Shown piece after piece: positions 24,570-34,099 of a stretch of 64,000 nucleotides of DNA. Below the pieces are notes generated by a model. The model was not told the origin of the DNA, did not search any database, and was given only the letters and a program-made list of their open reading frames with translations. Where the stretch lies: assembly GCA_034509735.1 (NCBI GenBank), contig JACGWO010000012.1, positions 27,619,188 to 27,683,187 of the forward strand, written 5' to 3'. The translations under genes were made by a program, and so were the position numbers. This DNA is from Sesamum alatum. Its lineage: Eukaryota > Streptophyta > Magnoliopsida > Lamiales > Pedaliaceae. Position 1 is the stretch's first letter. Each line of letters starts with the position of its first letter.

Positions 24570-25636
24570 AATTTTACTATTGATTACACTTTTATTGATT
24601 ATGGATTAAAATCATGATAAATAATTATTATTAATAATGGTTAAGGGTTCGTTTGGTTCAAGTTGCAGGAAAAGGGAAGTTAGAGGAAAAGGGAGAAGGA
24701 AAGAATAATAATTTTCTTTCAAGTTGTTTGGTACGCGAAAAATATATTAAAAAGAAAAGACTAATTTTTATAATTTTACTGATTAACCCTTTCTCTTTAT
24801 TTTGTATTAGAAAAAGATAAATTAATCTTATACTAAAATAATTTTTAGTGTATCAAAAGTTTAAAAATCTTATTAGTAAAAATATTCATCAAACAAAAAT
24901 AAAAATATTTTTATTAATAAAATATTTATCAAATAAGAACAAAAATATTTCTTGCTATCAATAAAGCATATTCATCAAAATATATAAGTCTTGTTCATTT
25001 ATTTTAAAATATTCAATTTAAATAAAATAAAAATTACTACCAATGCCCTCAAATAAAGAAATTGACTTCATCACTTTTGTTGGTGATTTGGTTGTGATTT
25101 TTCAAAAATTATGTATCAGTATTATCAACAAGAATGAGATAAAAAAATTGGAGGAAAATTATGTATATGGGTAATAGAGTTATAAAAATAAAATATGTAC
25201 TTTTTTGTCTTTTTGTCCTTAATTTTCACTTTTCCGCCCAATTTTGGACGAAAATAAAATTGGACTCCGGAGGGGTTCCATATACATCGAATTTTACTTC
25301 CCCTCCCTTTATTCTCCGTAACCAAACACCAAATTTAATCTTATACATTTTTTTTTATTTCCACTTCTATTATACCCCCGCTTTTCACCCCAACCAAACA
25401 AACCCTTAATAAATACCCTTGTAGAAACCTAGATTATCACTATTAAAACTATTTTTGCCATGGCTATGAGCTATAACAAATATTTTTGCCATGAGTTTTA
25501 ACCATGATAAATATTTTAGTCACACTCACAAAAGCCACGACCAAAAACTGTGGTCATGGTGAATGACTATTTACTACGATTATTTATTTTTAACTATTAC
25601 AATTAGTCATGGTTAAATATTAAATTTTTTATAGTG
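24570..25636. mobile_element. CACTA-like MITE split by a Harbinger-like insertion
   Basis: The outer parts (about 24570-24641 and 25410-25636) match the ~303-bp MITE family at 29529, 39259 and 47605: phrases such as 'GCCATGGCTATGAG', 'CCACGACC', 'TTAGTCATGGTTAAATATTA', ending TTTTTTATAGTG (CACTA-type terminus). The middle 761 bp is a separate insert. The left end is approximate. Confidence 0.6.
24645..25405. mobile_element. PIF/Harbinger-like (Tourist) nonautonomous element
   Basis: A 761-bp element with terminal inverted repeats GGGTTCGTTTGGTT and AACCAAACAAACCC, flanked by TTAA on both sides (TAA/TTA target as in Tourist elements). The two short open frames of 66 and 82 codons near the right end are not transposase-like. 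It is nested inside the CACTA-like MITE. Confidence 0.75.
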
Positions 25637-26197
25637 AGTGATCGAAATTGATAATTTTTTAAATAATTCTTATTAAGTTTATAAATAAAATATTATTGAT
25701 AGAAAAATTTAAAAACTGGTACGTGTGAAATTTTATGTAAAAATAAGTATGCTTGAGGATATATTTTAATCAATATATAATTTGTGAGCAAAAAATAGTT
25801 ACTCTAATTTGTCAAACGTAACAAATAGTATAAATATTCAAGAATGGATCTATATATATCGAAAGATGAGAATAATATATCCTGTAGATTATATGGAATA
25901 AACTATTGAGTAGAATATTAATATCCACGTCAATCTAACTCAAACATCTTATTATTATATTGAGGAGAATCTTATATGTCGGGATATATATATATATATT
26001 CATATATATATAAATAAACGTGATTTAAAACGAAGATAGGAGGGCACCTTCCCAAATATTTATGAAATTGTGGCGCACAAACCCACAAAATTGCATTTCT
26101 TTCTGGGAAGTGCAGTAAAGTTAAGAATCCAAATTTATATTTGAGATTTAATAATTTTATGTATGTTGCTACATATAAAATGTGTGTACTTTTATTC

Positions 26198-26420
26198 GGG
26201 TTAAATGCAATTTGTTCCTCTGTGTTAATCAAAAAGAGCAATTACCCCCTGTGAAAAATAACTAGCAATTTACCCCTCTGTGTTATTTAATTTTGCTCCA
26301 TTTTTACGGGTTTTTTTGCTCTTTTTTTTAAAATACAGAGAGTGAATTGCTATTTATTTTTTCACAAGGGATTTTTTGCATATTTTGCATATCACAAGGA
26401 AGGTAATTGCATTTTTCCCC
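26198..26420. mobile_element. Small foldback repeat (GGGTTAAATGCAATT)
   Basis: Left end GGGTTAAATGCAATTTGTTC, right end GGTAATTGCATTTTTCCCC. The inner phrases 'TTACCCCTCTGTG' and 'CACAAGG...' are roughly complementary between arms. Degraded noncoding MITE. Confidence 0.55.
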
Positions 26421-26540
26421 TTTTAATCAACCTTATGGATTTTGTGAAGGGTGTTGATGCGGGTAAATAAAGAAACTGACCAAAAGGTTAAAAAACCTCT
26501 CATGGGACCTCAAAATATGGGCAAATCACTTTCTTTTATT

Positions 26541-26836
26541 CCATATTCTCGGTTCTTTTTTTAATTTGGTCTCATTTGATGTATTTGTCTCATATTTAGT
26601 TTCGTTTGTTTAATTTAATATCAAATTTAGTTCCAAACAGTATTTTTCGTCAAATTGTTAACGGAGTCGTCAAGTTTATTATTGGGGCAAGACTTTGCCA
26701 CTGTTGACGACTCCATTAATAATTTGACGGAAAATGCCGTTAGAGATCAAATTTGAGAAAAAATTGAACAATGGGGATTAAATTGAAGACAAATACAACA
26801 AATAGGACCAAATCAAAAAAGATTCTAAAATATGGA
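26541..26836. repeat. Inverted repeat / foldback element
   Basis: Left arm CCATATTCTCGGTTCTTTTT...TTTGGTCTCATTTGATG...; right arm '...AATAGGACCAAATC...GATTCTAAAATATGG'. An inner inverted pair centres on GTCGTCAAG / TTGACGACTCC with GTTAACGGAGTCG. About 296 bp, noncoding. Confidence 0.6.
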
Positions 26837-27683
26837 ACCAAAAATAAAATTTTCTCTCAAAATATTAAAACACAAGACAAATCTGCTTACTTTTCTATTA
26901 GGTATCGTACTGACTCCGACTTGAACTGGTGATCGGAAATTACAGTCGTTGGTTCAGGGTCATGATTTGAAAGGAGGAGATTCTGACACGTGGGACTGTA
27001 CGCCAATTTATTTATTTATTTTTGAAAGAATTTATTTATGATTTGTCATAATCTCGTACTCGAACGGACTAAAATATTAAAACGTCTTAATTGAGAATCT
27101 CTTAAGTCTTAACAAACTCAACATTTGATTATTTTCTGAGGCTCCAACACTCATTCGGAATTCGACAAACCCTTGGAGGTCTACGCGACCTTGACTCAAA
27201 TAAGGTGTGAATCCAATTGAGCTCACACGTAAATTTAAAAATTGATGAGTTTTTGTATTCAAGATTTACGGATCCACACTAAAATAAAGATAACGTATTC
27301 TCAATTGACGTTGATCCTGATTTAAATTTTCTCAAGACTCTAACAATGATTTTCTTAAGATTAATTAATATTTAACATAATGTTGAGTGGAAAAGTGGAT
27401 TTTTGATCACTTATTTATTTTGATTTGTTATCCATTTTTGAAATTGGGGAATTTGATATTGATTTTGGAATGAAACTGAAACCAGCTGGAGGTAGGTCCA
27501 TTTAGGGCTTCCAATCAATCGAATTAATATTAATTAATGAAAAAACGATCCACACTAATTGTAATTAAAGACCATCTGATTTACTAATTAATTACAATGT
27601 GCAATCGTAAATCGGGTCCAAGATTAACCTATTAATCACTAATTCAAACAAATTAAACCCTAAATATTTCAATATATTAATTA
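26837..27683. other. Intergenic DNA downstream of ERF1
   Basis: No gene seen. The last ~120 bp (27560-27680) is the ERF 3' flank shared with ERF2 and ERF3 ('CCATCTGATTTACTA', 'ATTACAATGTGCAA', 'AAATCGGGTCC'). Confidence 0.55.
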
Positions 27684-28244
27684 TTAAGCCAAAGCCACTT
27701 TCATTTTCTTCCGAGCCACAATCATTTCTGTCAAAGCTGTATCCAATATCGCCGGATCCTGTGAGACATGGCTCCGCTTAGTCACCCTCATTGGCTCCGG
27801 GCCACCCGACCCGACAAGGTGCGGGAAATTAACCCGAGCCCGCGACCCGCGCAGTTTAAACGCGGCTCTGTCATAAGCCAAAGCCGCCTCCTCCGGCGTC
27901 TCATACGTCCCCAGCCACATCCTGGAGCCTTTCTTGACGGGGTCCCTTATCTCCGCCGCAAACTTCCCCCACGGCCGCCGCCTCACTCCTCTGTACCGCC
28001 TCCACTCCACTGGCGGCGCCTTAACACTCCCCGGCGGCGGTGTTTGGACAACCTGATCTTCTCCGTCGCTAGTATTACTCAGCAACTCCTCGACCATTTG
28101 CGAAGAACTCTCACTGTCGTCGAGAACTGGGGTCGGATTATCCCACAGAAAATCCAGCGAGAAATCGGTGTCGCTAAGAAGAAAGTTCTGTATGGATTGG
28201 AGCAAGCCCACATCAAATTCCGACATACTTTGCGCTGATTCCAT
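27684..28244 (-). CDS. AP2/ERF transcription factor, group IX-like (ERF1 of array)
   Basis: Nuclear DNA-binding regulator of the ethylene-response-factor family, expected to bind GCC-box DNA. Intronless, 186 aa from [12 protein letters not shown]. The N-terminus has [18 protein letters not shown], an acidic middle ([20 protein letters not shown]), then [20 protein letters not shown]; the AP2 domain spans about residues 84-143 with [12 protein letters not shown] and [20 protein letters not shown]. The Ala/Asp pair in KFAAEIRD marks ERF rather than DREB. A short basic C-terminus ends [10 protein letters not shown]. The start at 28244 aligns with ERF2 and ERF3; an upstream in-frame ATG at 28316 would add 24 residues. 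Closest named types are probably ERF2/ERF13-like, not proven. Confidence 0.93.
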   Translation of the reverse strand: MESAQSMSEFDVGLLQSIQNFLLSDTDFSLDFLWDNPTPVLDDSESSSQMVEELLSNTSDGEDQVVQTPPPGSVKAPPVEWRRYRGVRRRPWGKFAAEIRDPVKKGSRMWLGTYETPEEAALAYDRAAFKLRGSRARVNFPHLVGSGGPEPMRVTKRSHVSQDPAILDTALTEMIVARKKMKVALA

Positions 28245-28316
28245 TATTTCTTTATGCGACGAATCGAACTGAGATCGAATTAAGAGTACTATAGTAGAAG
28301 TAGAAGAATCATTCAA

Positions 28317-29528
28317 GAATTGATTCTAAGTATGGGGTTTGAGTAGTTATTGCTTTTGCAAGGATTAGTCGTTGGTATATATAGAGCGCATGAGATGAGA
28401 GAGTTGAAGTGATTTCGTTGAAGGAACATATTCTTTTCCAACTTTGATAATTTAATTTTTAGTCACGTTGATATTCGTGCTATTATAGTATTTTCTTATT
28501 ATCTCAACCAATTAAAGTAGAGTATTTATTTAATCAATATATAGTATTTGTGGGACATCCAATCATATAAAGCTATAAAATTCTTGCCATAATTGGATCC
28601 TTAGGTTTGAATTTGAAAAAGGGACTTTGAAAAAATGAATTTAAATAATGTTACATCAAAAGTATTTAAAAATCATCATCATTATCAATACAATATATTT
28701 CAATATATAAATTAAATAATTTAATTCAAAATTATTCAAATAAATCTAAATAACTTATATTAGAAATTATTCAAGAATCATGAATTTGAAATTCATCTTT
28801 CAGATGTAGCCTATTGGTGCATGTGGGTAATTAATATTGTTAGTAGGCAATAAATTAATAGGAAATGATCTGTCCTTAGATTCTTGGAATTAAAGTATAA
28901 TTAATCAATATAATATTAGCATTCACACCAAGCAAGTAGGGTTCACACGTGAAGCGAAAGGAAGACTCCAGGTAATGCTTCGTCAATATCTTTTAAATTA
29001 ATGGTGGTCTCAGAAATCGAAAAATTTGAACTATTAATTTAATTACAAGAATTAATTTAGAAGATTTATATATATATATATATATACATGTCACTACAGA
29101 CAAAGGTATTAGAATCAAATCTTAAAGGATAATTGCCGGGAAAATGCAATTAAGTGATAATAGAAAAAATATTTAACAGAATAATTACTATTATTCTGTT
29201 TGGTTTGGATTCATTTTTATTTAATTTGTGAAAATGTTCACTACTGAATTAATTTATATATGGATTTTATACGTTCAAAAATGTATTTGGATTCTGGGTC
29301 GTACGTAGCGAATTTTAACCAATGCGTTGACATTTATTTTAATATTTATTTTAAGGAAACGTAAATTAATGGTTTACTTGTTACAAATTAAAGTATTCTA
29401 TTAAAAATATGTGGTTGATGTTAAAAAATAAGGTGCAGATTCTGAATAAAGTTGAATATATAATTCTGTAATTGAATAGCTTTTGAAATTATTTTGAGAG
29501 GAGAGAAACTCATACCTAGATTGGGTTG
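28317..29528. other. ERF1 upstream region and AT-rich intergenic DNA
   Basis: The proximal ~750 bp is homologous to the ERF2 upstream region. An (AT)n tract sits at about 29068-29087. No gene seen. Confidence 0.6.
28463..28471 (-). promoter_or_regulatory. TCACGTTGA element upstream of ERF1
   Basis: Copy of the shared element, 219 bp upstream of the start. It is preceded on the gene side by the shared 'AAGTGATTTCGTTGAAGGA'. Further upstream, 28790-29040 matches 33900-34100 upstream of ERF2, including a CACGTGAAGC G-box (near 28948). Confidence 0.55.
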
Positions 29529-29689
29529 CAATAGAAAAATAATTATTATTAGCTATAATTTTAATGACTATGGCTAAAAATTATGGTAAATATATATTAT
29601 TAACTATGATTAAATAAAAATTGATGTAAAAACTAGTTTTTTCACCATGAAAAATTTATTTGTCATAGTTAAGAACCGTGGTAAAAACA

Positions 29690-30526
29690 GGGTAAATTAC
29701 ATTTTTGGTCCCATAAGTGGACCTGTTTCTAATTTTAGTCCACAATGTCCCCCATTCGCGAATTACGTCCCATAAGTGGATTTTTTTTCCAATTTCAGGA
29801 CTCATTGGGGATTCCCGTTAATGAAGTTAACGGAAGTTGGATTTCCGTTAAGTTGACCAATTTTGGAGTGAAGTTGACCCATCCTTCAACTACTTTTGAA
29901 GGAAAATTAACCCAATTCTTCTTGTTCTTATAAGAACTCATCTGTTTCTTATTTTTTTCATATTTACCAACAAACAAAACTTAAAATGGCTGTAATTTTT
30001 TATATATAATATATTTCTATTTTCATTTGAACAAATTAAAATTTTTGGTTCTAAAAAAAATTACCACAGGTTCTGTCAAACTGGGTTGATTCTTCTTCTT
30101 GCAGAATTTAATGTTGTGACCAGGCTCCTTACAATGTCCACATGTAATTCTATTTTTTTTTATCGACCTAAAGATTTAATTTGTTCAAATGAAAATAGAA
30201 ATATATTATATATAAATAAATTGCAGCCATTTTAAGTTTTGTTTGTTGGTAAATATGAAAAAAATAAAAAATAAATGAGTTCTTATAAGAACAAGAAGAA
30301 GTGAATTAATTTCCTTTCAAAAGTGGTTGAAGGATGGTCAATTTCCCTCCAAAATTGGTCAACTTAACGGAAATCCAATTTTCGTTAACTTCATTAACGG
30401 AAATCCCCAATGAGTCCTGAAATTGAAAAAAAAATCCACTTATGGGGCGTAATTCGCGAATGGGGGACATTGTGAGACTAAAATTGGAAACAGGTCCACT
30501 TATGGGACCAAAAATATAATTTACCC
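29690..30526. mobile_element. MULE derivative with long TIRs and a zinc-knuckle remnant
   Basis: An 837-bp element bounded by GGGTAAATTAC... and ...ATAATTTACCC, with inverted arms of roughly 340 bp each (29690-30050 and 30177-30526). Flanks GTAAAAACA and ATAAAAACA give a 9-bp target duplication, typical of Mutator-like elements. The ~125-bp core holds a transposase-like zinc-knuckle fragment on the minus strand. Inserted inside the CACTA-like MITE. Confidence 0.85.
30061..30150 (-). pseudogene. Zinc-knuckle (CCHC) fragment of a transposase
   Basis: The minus strand reads ITCGHCKEPGHNIKFCKKKN followed by QPSLTEPVV without a stop for 30 codons. The spacing C-X2-C-X4-H-X4-C is a perfect CCHC knuckle. 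Plant MURA transposases often end in such a GHN-type knuckle. The rest of the transposase is gone. A retroviral-type Gag knuckle is the alternative but fits the TIR context less well. Confidence 0.65.
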
Positions 30527-30677
30527 ATAAAAACATTCTAGTGACAAAGGTTTTAGCCACCCTCTCAAAATCGCGACTGACAACCATTGCGTGACCATTG
30601 TTAATGACTATTTGCAACGGTTGTTTAGTATTAATCATGACAATTAGTCATGGTTAAATAATATATTTGTTGTAGTG

Positions 30678-31481
30678 TTTGGGTAAATATGTATTGTGCA
30701 AAACACTTGTTATATGATTAATATACAATTTAGTACAATAATTAATCATACAACAAGTGTACCATATTGATGTCTGATTGATGCAGCTTGATCAAACTTG
30801 ATAAAGACAGGGTTTTATATTTGAAATCTCTTTTTTCTCTATATATATACGAAAAAGCACATCTTTTTTTATTGGTCAATATTGTAATTTAGATAGAGTA
30901 TTATATTCGAAACCTCTTTGTTTGTCCTAAAAAGCACATCTTTTTTGATTGATCGTTGCAATTCAAATTATAATCCAACCTCATAATCAATCGATGTGTG
31001 TACGTTTGTCATACGTATTTAAATAAATTTATTTGTTATTATTCTTTACAATTGTTGGTTAATCATCGACTTATAAATATGTGATCATTGATTAATTTAT
31101 TGAATCGCATGTGGTTAATGTAACAACATAAAATTTGTAATAGTTTGAGTCTTATACGTGTGAGTTAGGATTTGACGCTAGAGCATCAATCAACTACCAT
31201 TGATTGAGTCGGATTTCATATATTTTACTATTTTTTTTTTAGGATGAGTCCGAAAAATATAACTAGTAATTGATTAAAATATTTGCATTAATTAATTTGA
31301 TGGAACAATGGTCTATCATCACATTTAATTTGAGAGTCTTTTCTAAAAAACTATGATTTGCAGAGTACATTTATAAATTAAGAATTAATGCTTCATAAAT
31401 CTTCCTCTATTACAAGTAGCTGTCTGAAAAACAAAATGACATCGTTTATTCTGTCTCTTGCATAGCTCGCATCATCATGCC
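30678..31481. other. AT-rich intergenic DNA
   Basis: No gene or clear repeat was recognised, apart from an imperfect duplication of 'AAAGCACATCTTTTTT' at about 30854 and 30934. Confidence 0.5.
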
Positions 31482-31902
31482 TTAGTTGATCCTGTCCATA
31501 TCAAAACAGTACGACAATGAAAAATCAGATATATTCATCCAAATTTCATTAATAACTTTGTAAGAAATAATAAAAGGATTCAATGATCTCTTGGTCTAGT
31601 AGTTAAGGTTGAGGTCCCGTGATACTAGAGGTCATGGATTCAAATCCCATCAATACGTGAGATAATAGTTTACATTATAATAGGATTGTTTGTATAAAGG
31701 GATTGTTTAGATTTCAATTAATAATATTATATTACTTTCACTTTTTAAAAAAATTAATGAAAAGAAGAATTTAAAACGAAAAGCTGACTTGTCGCAGTCG
31801 ACAGTGCGTGAAACAGGGATGTCCATTTGAACGCCGCACTTGGTCGGCAGGCTCTGCGCCGCCGCGTCCTTTAAGTCTGCGTAGCGGTTGGCGGCGACCT
31901 TA
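31482..31902 (-). pseudogene. 5'-truncated nsLTP gene (LTP-C)
   Basis: The remaining exon 1 part (about 31902-31789) encodes KVAANRYADLKDAAAQSLPT then KCGVQMDIPVSRTVDCDK, matching residues about 77-114 of the intact LTPs. It keeps its donor (AA|GTCAGC) and its micro-exon at 31491-31482 with acceptor GGACAG. The signal peptide and first six cysteines are lost: at about 31902 the LTP sequence stops against an element with 'GCTTATAAGCTTA' repeats. A SINE has entered the intron. It cannot make a folded LTP. Confidence 0.9.
31581..31735 (+). mobile_element. tRNA-derived SINE in the LTP-C intron
   Basis: A box-A-like TCTAGTAGTTAAGGTTGAGG and box B GGATTCAAATCCC are spaced as in a tRNA promoter, but no cloverleaf forms. 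The same head (GATCTCTT...AAGGTTGAGGTCCC.TGA) occurs at 32050 and, diverged, at 48626. The 3' end is approximate. Confidence 0.75.
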
Positions 31903-31985
31903 AATAAAAATTTGCCCAACGGTTTTTTAGAGCTTATAAGCTTAGATGTTTTGAGGTGCTTATAAGCTTAGCCAAACACCCTCTT
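31903..31985. mobile_element. hAT-like MITE fragment abutting LTP-C
   Basis: Contains GCTTATAAGCTTA twice and, on the minus strand, GAGGGTGTTTGGCTAAGCTT, a terminus style common in plant hAT MITEs. It replaces the 5' part of LTP-C. The outer boundary is uncertain. Confidence 0.5.
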
Positions 31986-32049
31986 AAAATCACTCTACTG
32001 TTTAAAATTTTAGTTATATTGATGTCAATAACTATGGCTTTTGATAACC

Positions 32050-32330
32050 AATGATCTCTTAGCCCAGTATTAAGGTTGAGGTCCCATGACCTTGGAGGTT
32101 ATGGGTTCAAAGCCCACCAATATGTGGAATGTTGTCTACTGTATTGTAGGTGTGGTATTACTATTATAAAGATTAGGTGTTGTTTATATCTAATTTACCT
32201 GATATTATTGATCAGTATATGATTGTATAGTAGGTGGGGTATTACTACTATGAAAAGTATGTGTTCTTTAGATTTAATTTATATATTATTATTGATCGGT
32301 ATATGATTATGGTAGTTGTCTTCGTTAGAT
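32050..32330 (+). mobile_element. tRNA-derived SINE (second copy)
   Basis: Head 'ATGATCTCTTAGCCCAGTAT' then TAAGGTTGAGGTCCCATGAC and box B GGGTTCAAAGCCC. The body has two imperfect copies of a 'TGTATTGTAGGTGTGGTATT' motif about 70 bp apart. Boundaries approximate. Confidence 0.7.
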
Positions 32331-32690
32331 ATACATTTGACGAAAATGATTGTACCGATTTATTTCAAATAATTATAATTCATAGTTTTCCATAAAAGAA
32401 GTAAAAAAAAAAAAAAACTATGGCTTTTGATACAGGGATAAATGTTTAATTCAACAATTTGATATTTGGTAGTGCAGGAACGAGGAGGATGATTGAGGGT
32501 TTGTATTTTGTAATCAGTCCAGTTAATTAATATTGAAAAATCGTACTTCACATTAATTAAAAGACCATCTGATTTACTATTAATAATTACAATGTGCAAA
32601 AGTAAATCGGGTCCGAGTTTAATGTGCAATTTGCAACCCCTATAATTACCAATTAAAACAAACCCTAACTAATTTTAGCGTATAACAATA

Positions 32691-32909
32691 TTTAGACTGA
32701 GCCCATGATCCTAAAGGTCATAAGTTATGAAATAATGTTGTTTCTATTGTATAGTAAGTATTATTTGATGCTGTAATAGCAAAATGTTAGTTTATGTGAT
32801 ATTGTTGATATGATTGTTGTATTTATCTTTATCCAATATTGATACCGACACGATTGATCGTAATCACTTTATTTCAATTAATAAAGTTGATCACTTCCAT
32901 CTCAAAAAA
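32691..32909 (+). mobile_element. SINE body immediately 3' of ERF2
   Basis: 'AATAGCAAAATGTTAGTTT', 'GATTGTTGTATTTATCTTTA', 'TCCAATATTGA' and 'ATCACTTCCATCTCA' match the copy at 48626-48905 in the same order. Its end lies within about 10 bp of the ERF2 stop codon, so it supplies the ERF2 3' region. The head has lost its box B. Confidence 0.7.
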
Positions 32910-32915
32910 CAATAT

Positions 32916-33488
32916 TTAGGCCGCAGTCATTTTCATTCTCTTCCGAGAGACGCTCGTTTCTGTTAATGAAGCTGATGAGAACAACGTTGTTGGCTGGTCC
33001 GGCGACAATTGGCTTCGCTTAGTCACCCTGATTGGCTCCGGAGCACCCGACCCGACAAGGTGCGGGAAATTAACCCGAGCCCTCGACCCGCGTAGCTTAA
33101 AAGCCGCTCGATCATGAGCCATAGCCGCCTCCTCCGGCGTTTCATATGTCCCCAGCCACACCCTGGAGCCTTTCTTGGCGGGGTCCCTTATCTCCGCCGC
33201 AAACTTCCCCCACGGCCGCCGTCTCACTCCTCTGTACCGCCTCCACTCCACCGGCGGCGCCTTAACACTCCGCGGCGGCGGTGTTTCGACAACCTGATGA
33301 TCTCCTCCGTCGCTATTATTACTCAGCAACTCCTCAACCATTTGCGACGAACTCTCACTGTCGTCGAGAACCGGGGTCGCATTATCCCACAGAAAATCTA
33401 ATGAGAAAATATCGGAGTCACTAAGAAGAAAGTCTTGTACGGATTGGAAGAAACCCACATCAAATTCCGACATGATTTCTGCCTCCAT
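32916..33488 (-). CDS. AP2/ERF transcription factor, group IX-like (ERF2 of array)
   Basis: Intronless, 190 aa from [12 protein letters not shown]. Same layout as ERF1: [18 protein letters not shown], an acidic middle with [37 protein letters not shown] and an AP2 domain at about residues 85-144. One AP2 position differs: the family-typical ALAYDRAAF reads AMAHDRAAF, a Tyr-to-His change in the helix. C-terminus [10 protein letters not shown] is a short basic tail. An upstream in-frame ATG at 33545 would add 19 residues similar to those before ERF1. The 3' region is a SINE. Upstream homology to ERF1 extends about 600-750 bp, so the two are recent duplicates. Confidence 0.93.
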   Translation of the reverse strand: MEAEIMSEFDVGFFQSVQDFLLSDSDIFSLDFLWDNATPVLDDSESSSQMVEELLSNNSDGGDHQVVETPPPRSVKAPPVEWRRYRGVRRRPWGKFAAEIRDPAKKGSRVWLGTYETPEEAAMAHDRAAFKLRGSRARVNFPHLVGSGAPEPIRVTKRSQLSPDQPTTLFSSASLTETSVSRKRMKMTAA

Positions 33489-33728
33489 TATTTCTTTATG
33501 CGACAAATCGAACTGAGAAGGAATACTAGAAATATAATTATTCAAGAATTAATTGCAAGTAAAGGGTTTGAATGATTTTCGTATGTTTTTGTTGCTATAT
33601 ATAGAGAGAGTGCGCATCAGTGGGAAAACTAAACTATAAGCAATAATTTGAAGTAATTGGTTTCCAAGAAGGTTCATTTATTTACCAATTAGAATATATA
33701 TATATATATATATATATTTAACTTGTAG

Positions 33729-33737
33729 TCACGTTGA
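33729..33737 (-). promoter_or_regulatory. TCACGTTGA element upstream of ERF2
   Basis: Shared element, 241 bp upstream of the start. An (AT)n tract (33693-33717) lies just gene-proximal. A CACGTGAAGC G-box near 34015 corresponds to that upstream of ERF1. Confidence 0.55.
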
Positions 33738-34099
33738 TAATCATGTTTGTATGTAGTATTTTTATAATTAATCTCAACTAATTAAAGTACGTAGTATATA
33801 TATTTGTTTAATCAATGTAAAGTACCATCTGTCTGAAAAGTTGGTCATTCATGTATTGTGGGACAATCCAATGATGTATTAGATTTGTTAGTTAATTAGG
33901 GTGATTGGACACATATGGCTAATTAACATTGTTGAATGCAATAAATTACGAGGAAATAATCTACCCTCAAGATTCTTCCAATTATTTAAATTCCACCTGC
34001 CGAATAGGGTATGCACGTGAAGCAAAAAGGAAGAGTCCAGGAATGCTTCGCATAATATTTTTTTAATTTAATTCTGGTCTCAGATGTCGGAAAATTTAA

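Larger units (their letters stand above)
29529..30677. mobile_element. CACTA-like MITE split by a MULE insertion
   Basis: Left end CAATAGAAAAATAA at 29529, right end ATTTGTTGTAGTG at 30677. After removing the 837-bp insert and one 9-bp target copy it is about 303 bp, the same size as the copy at 47605-47907. Shared phrases: 'ACTATGGCTAAAAATTATGG', 'CGACTGACAACCATTGCGTG', 'TTAGTCATGGTTAAATAATA'. Confidence 0.75.

Noticed and set aside
27768..28238. 156-codon plus-strand open frame opposite ERF1 (and similar ones opposite ERF2 and ERF3)
   Set aside because: Arises from the GC-rich, Arg/Pro-coding complement of the AP2 region; it recurs at the same place in all three paralogues and has no recognisable domain.
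31581..31660. Possible tRNA gene (box A and box B present)
   Set aside because: No acceptor stem or anticodon arm can be formed, and the sequence is repeated at other sites with a shared long tail, so it is a SINE.
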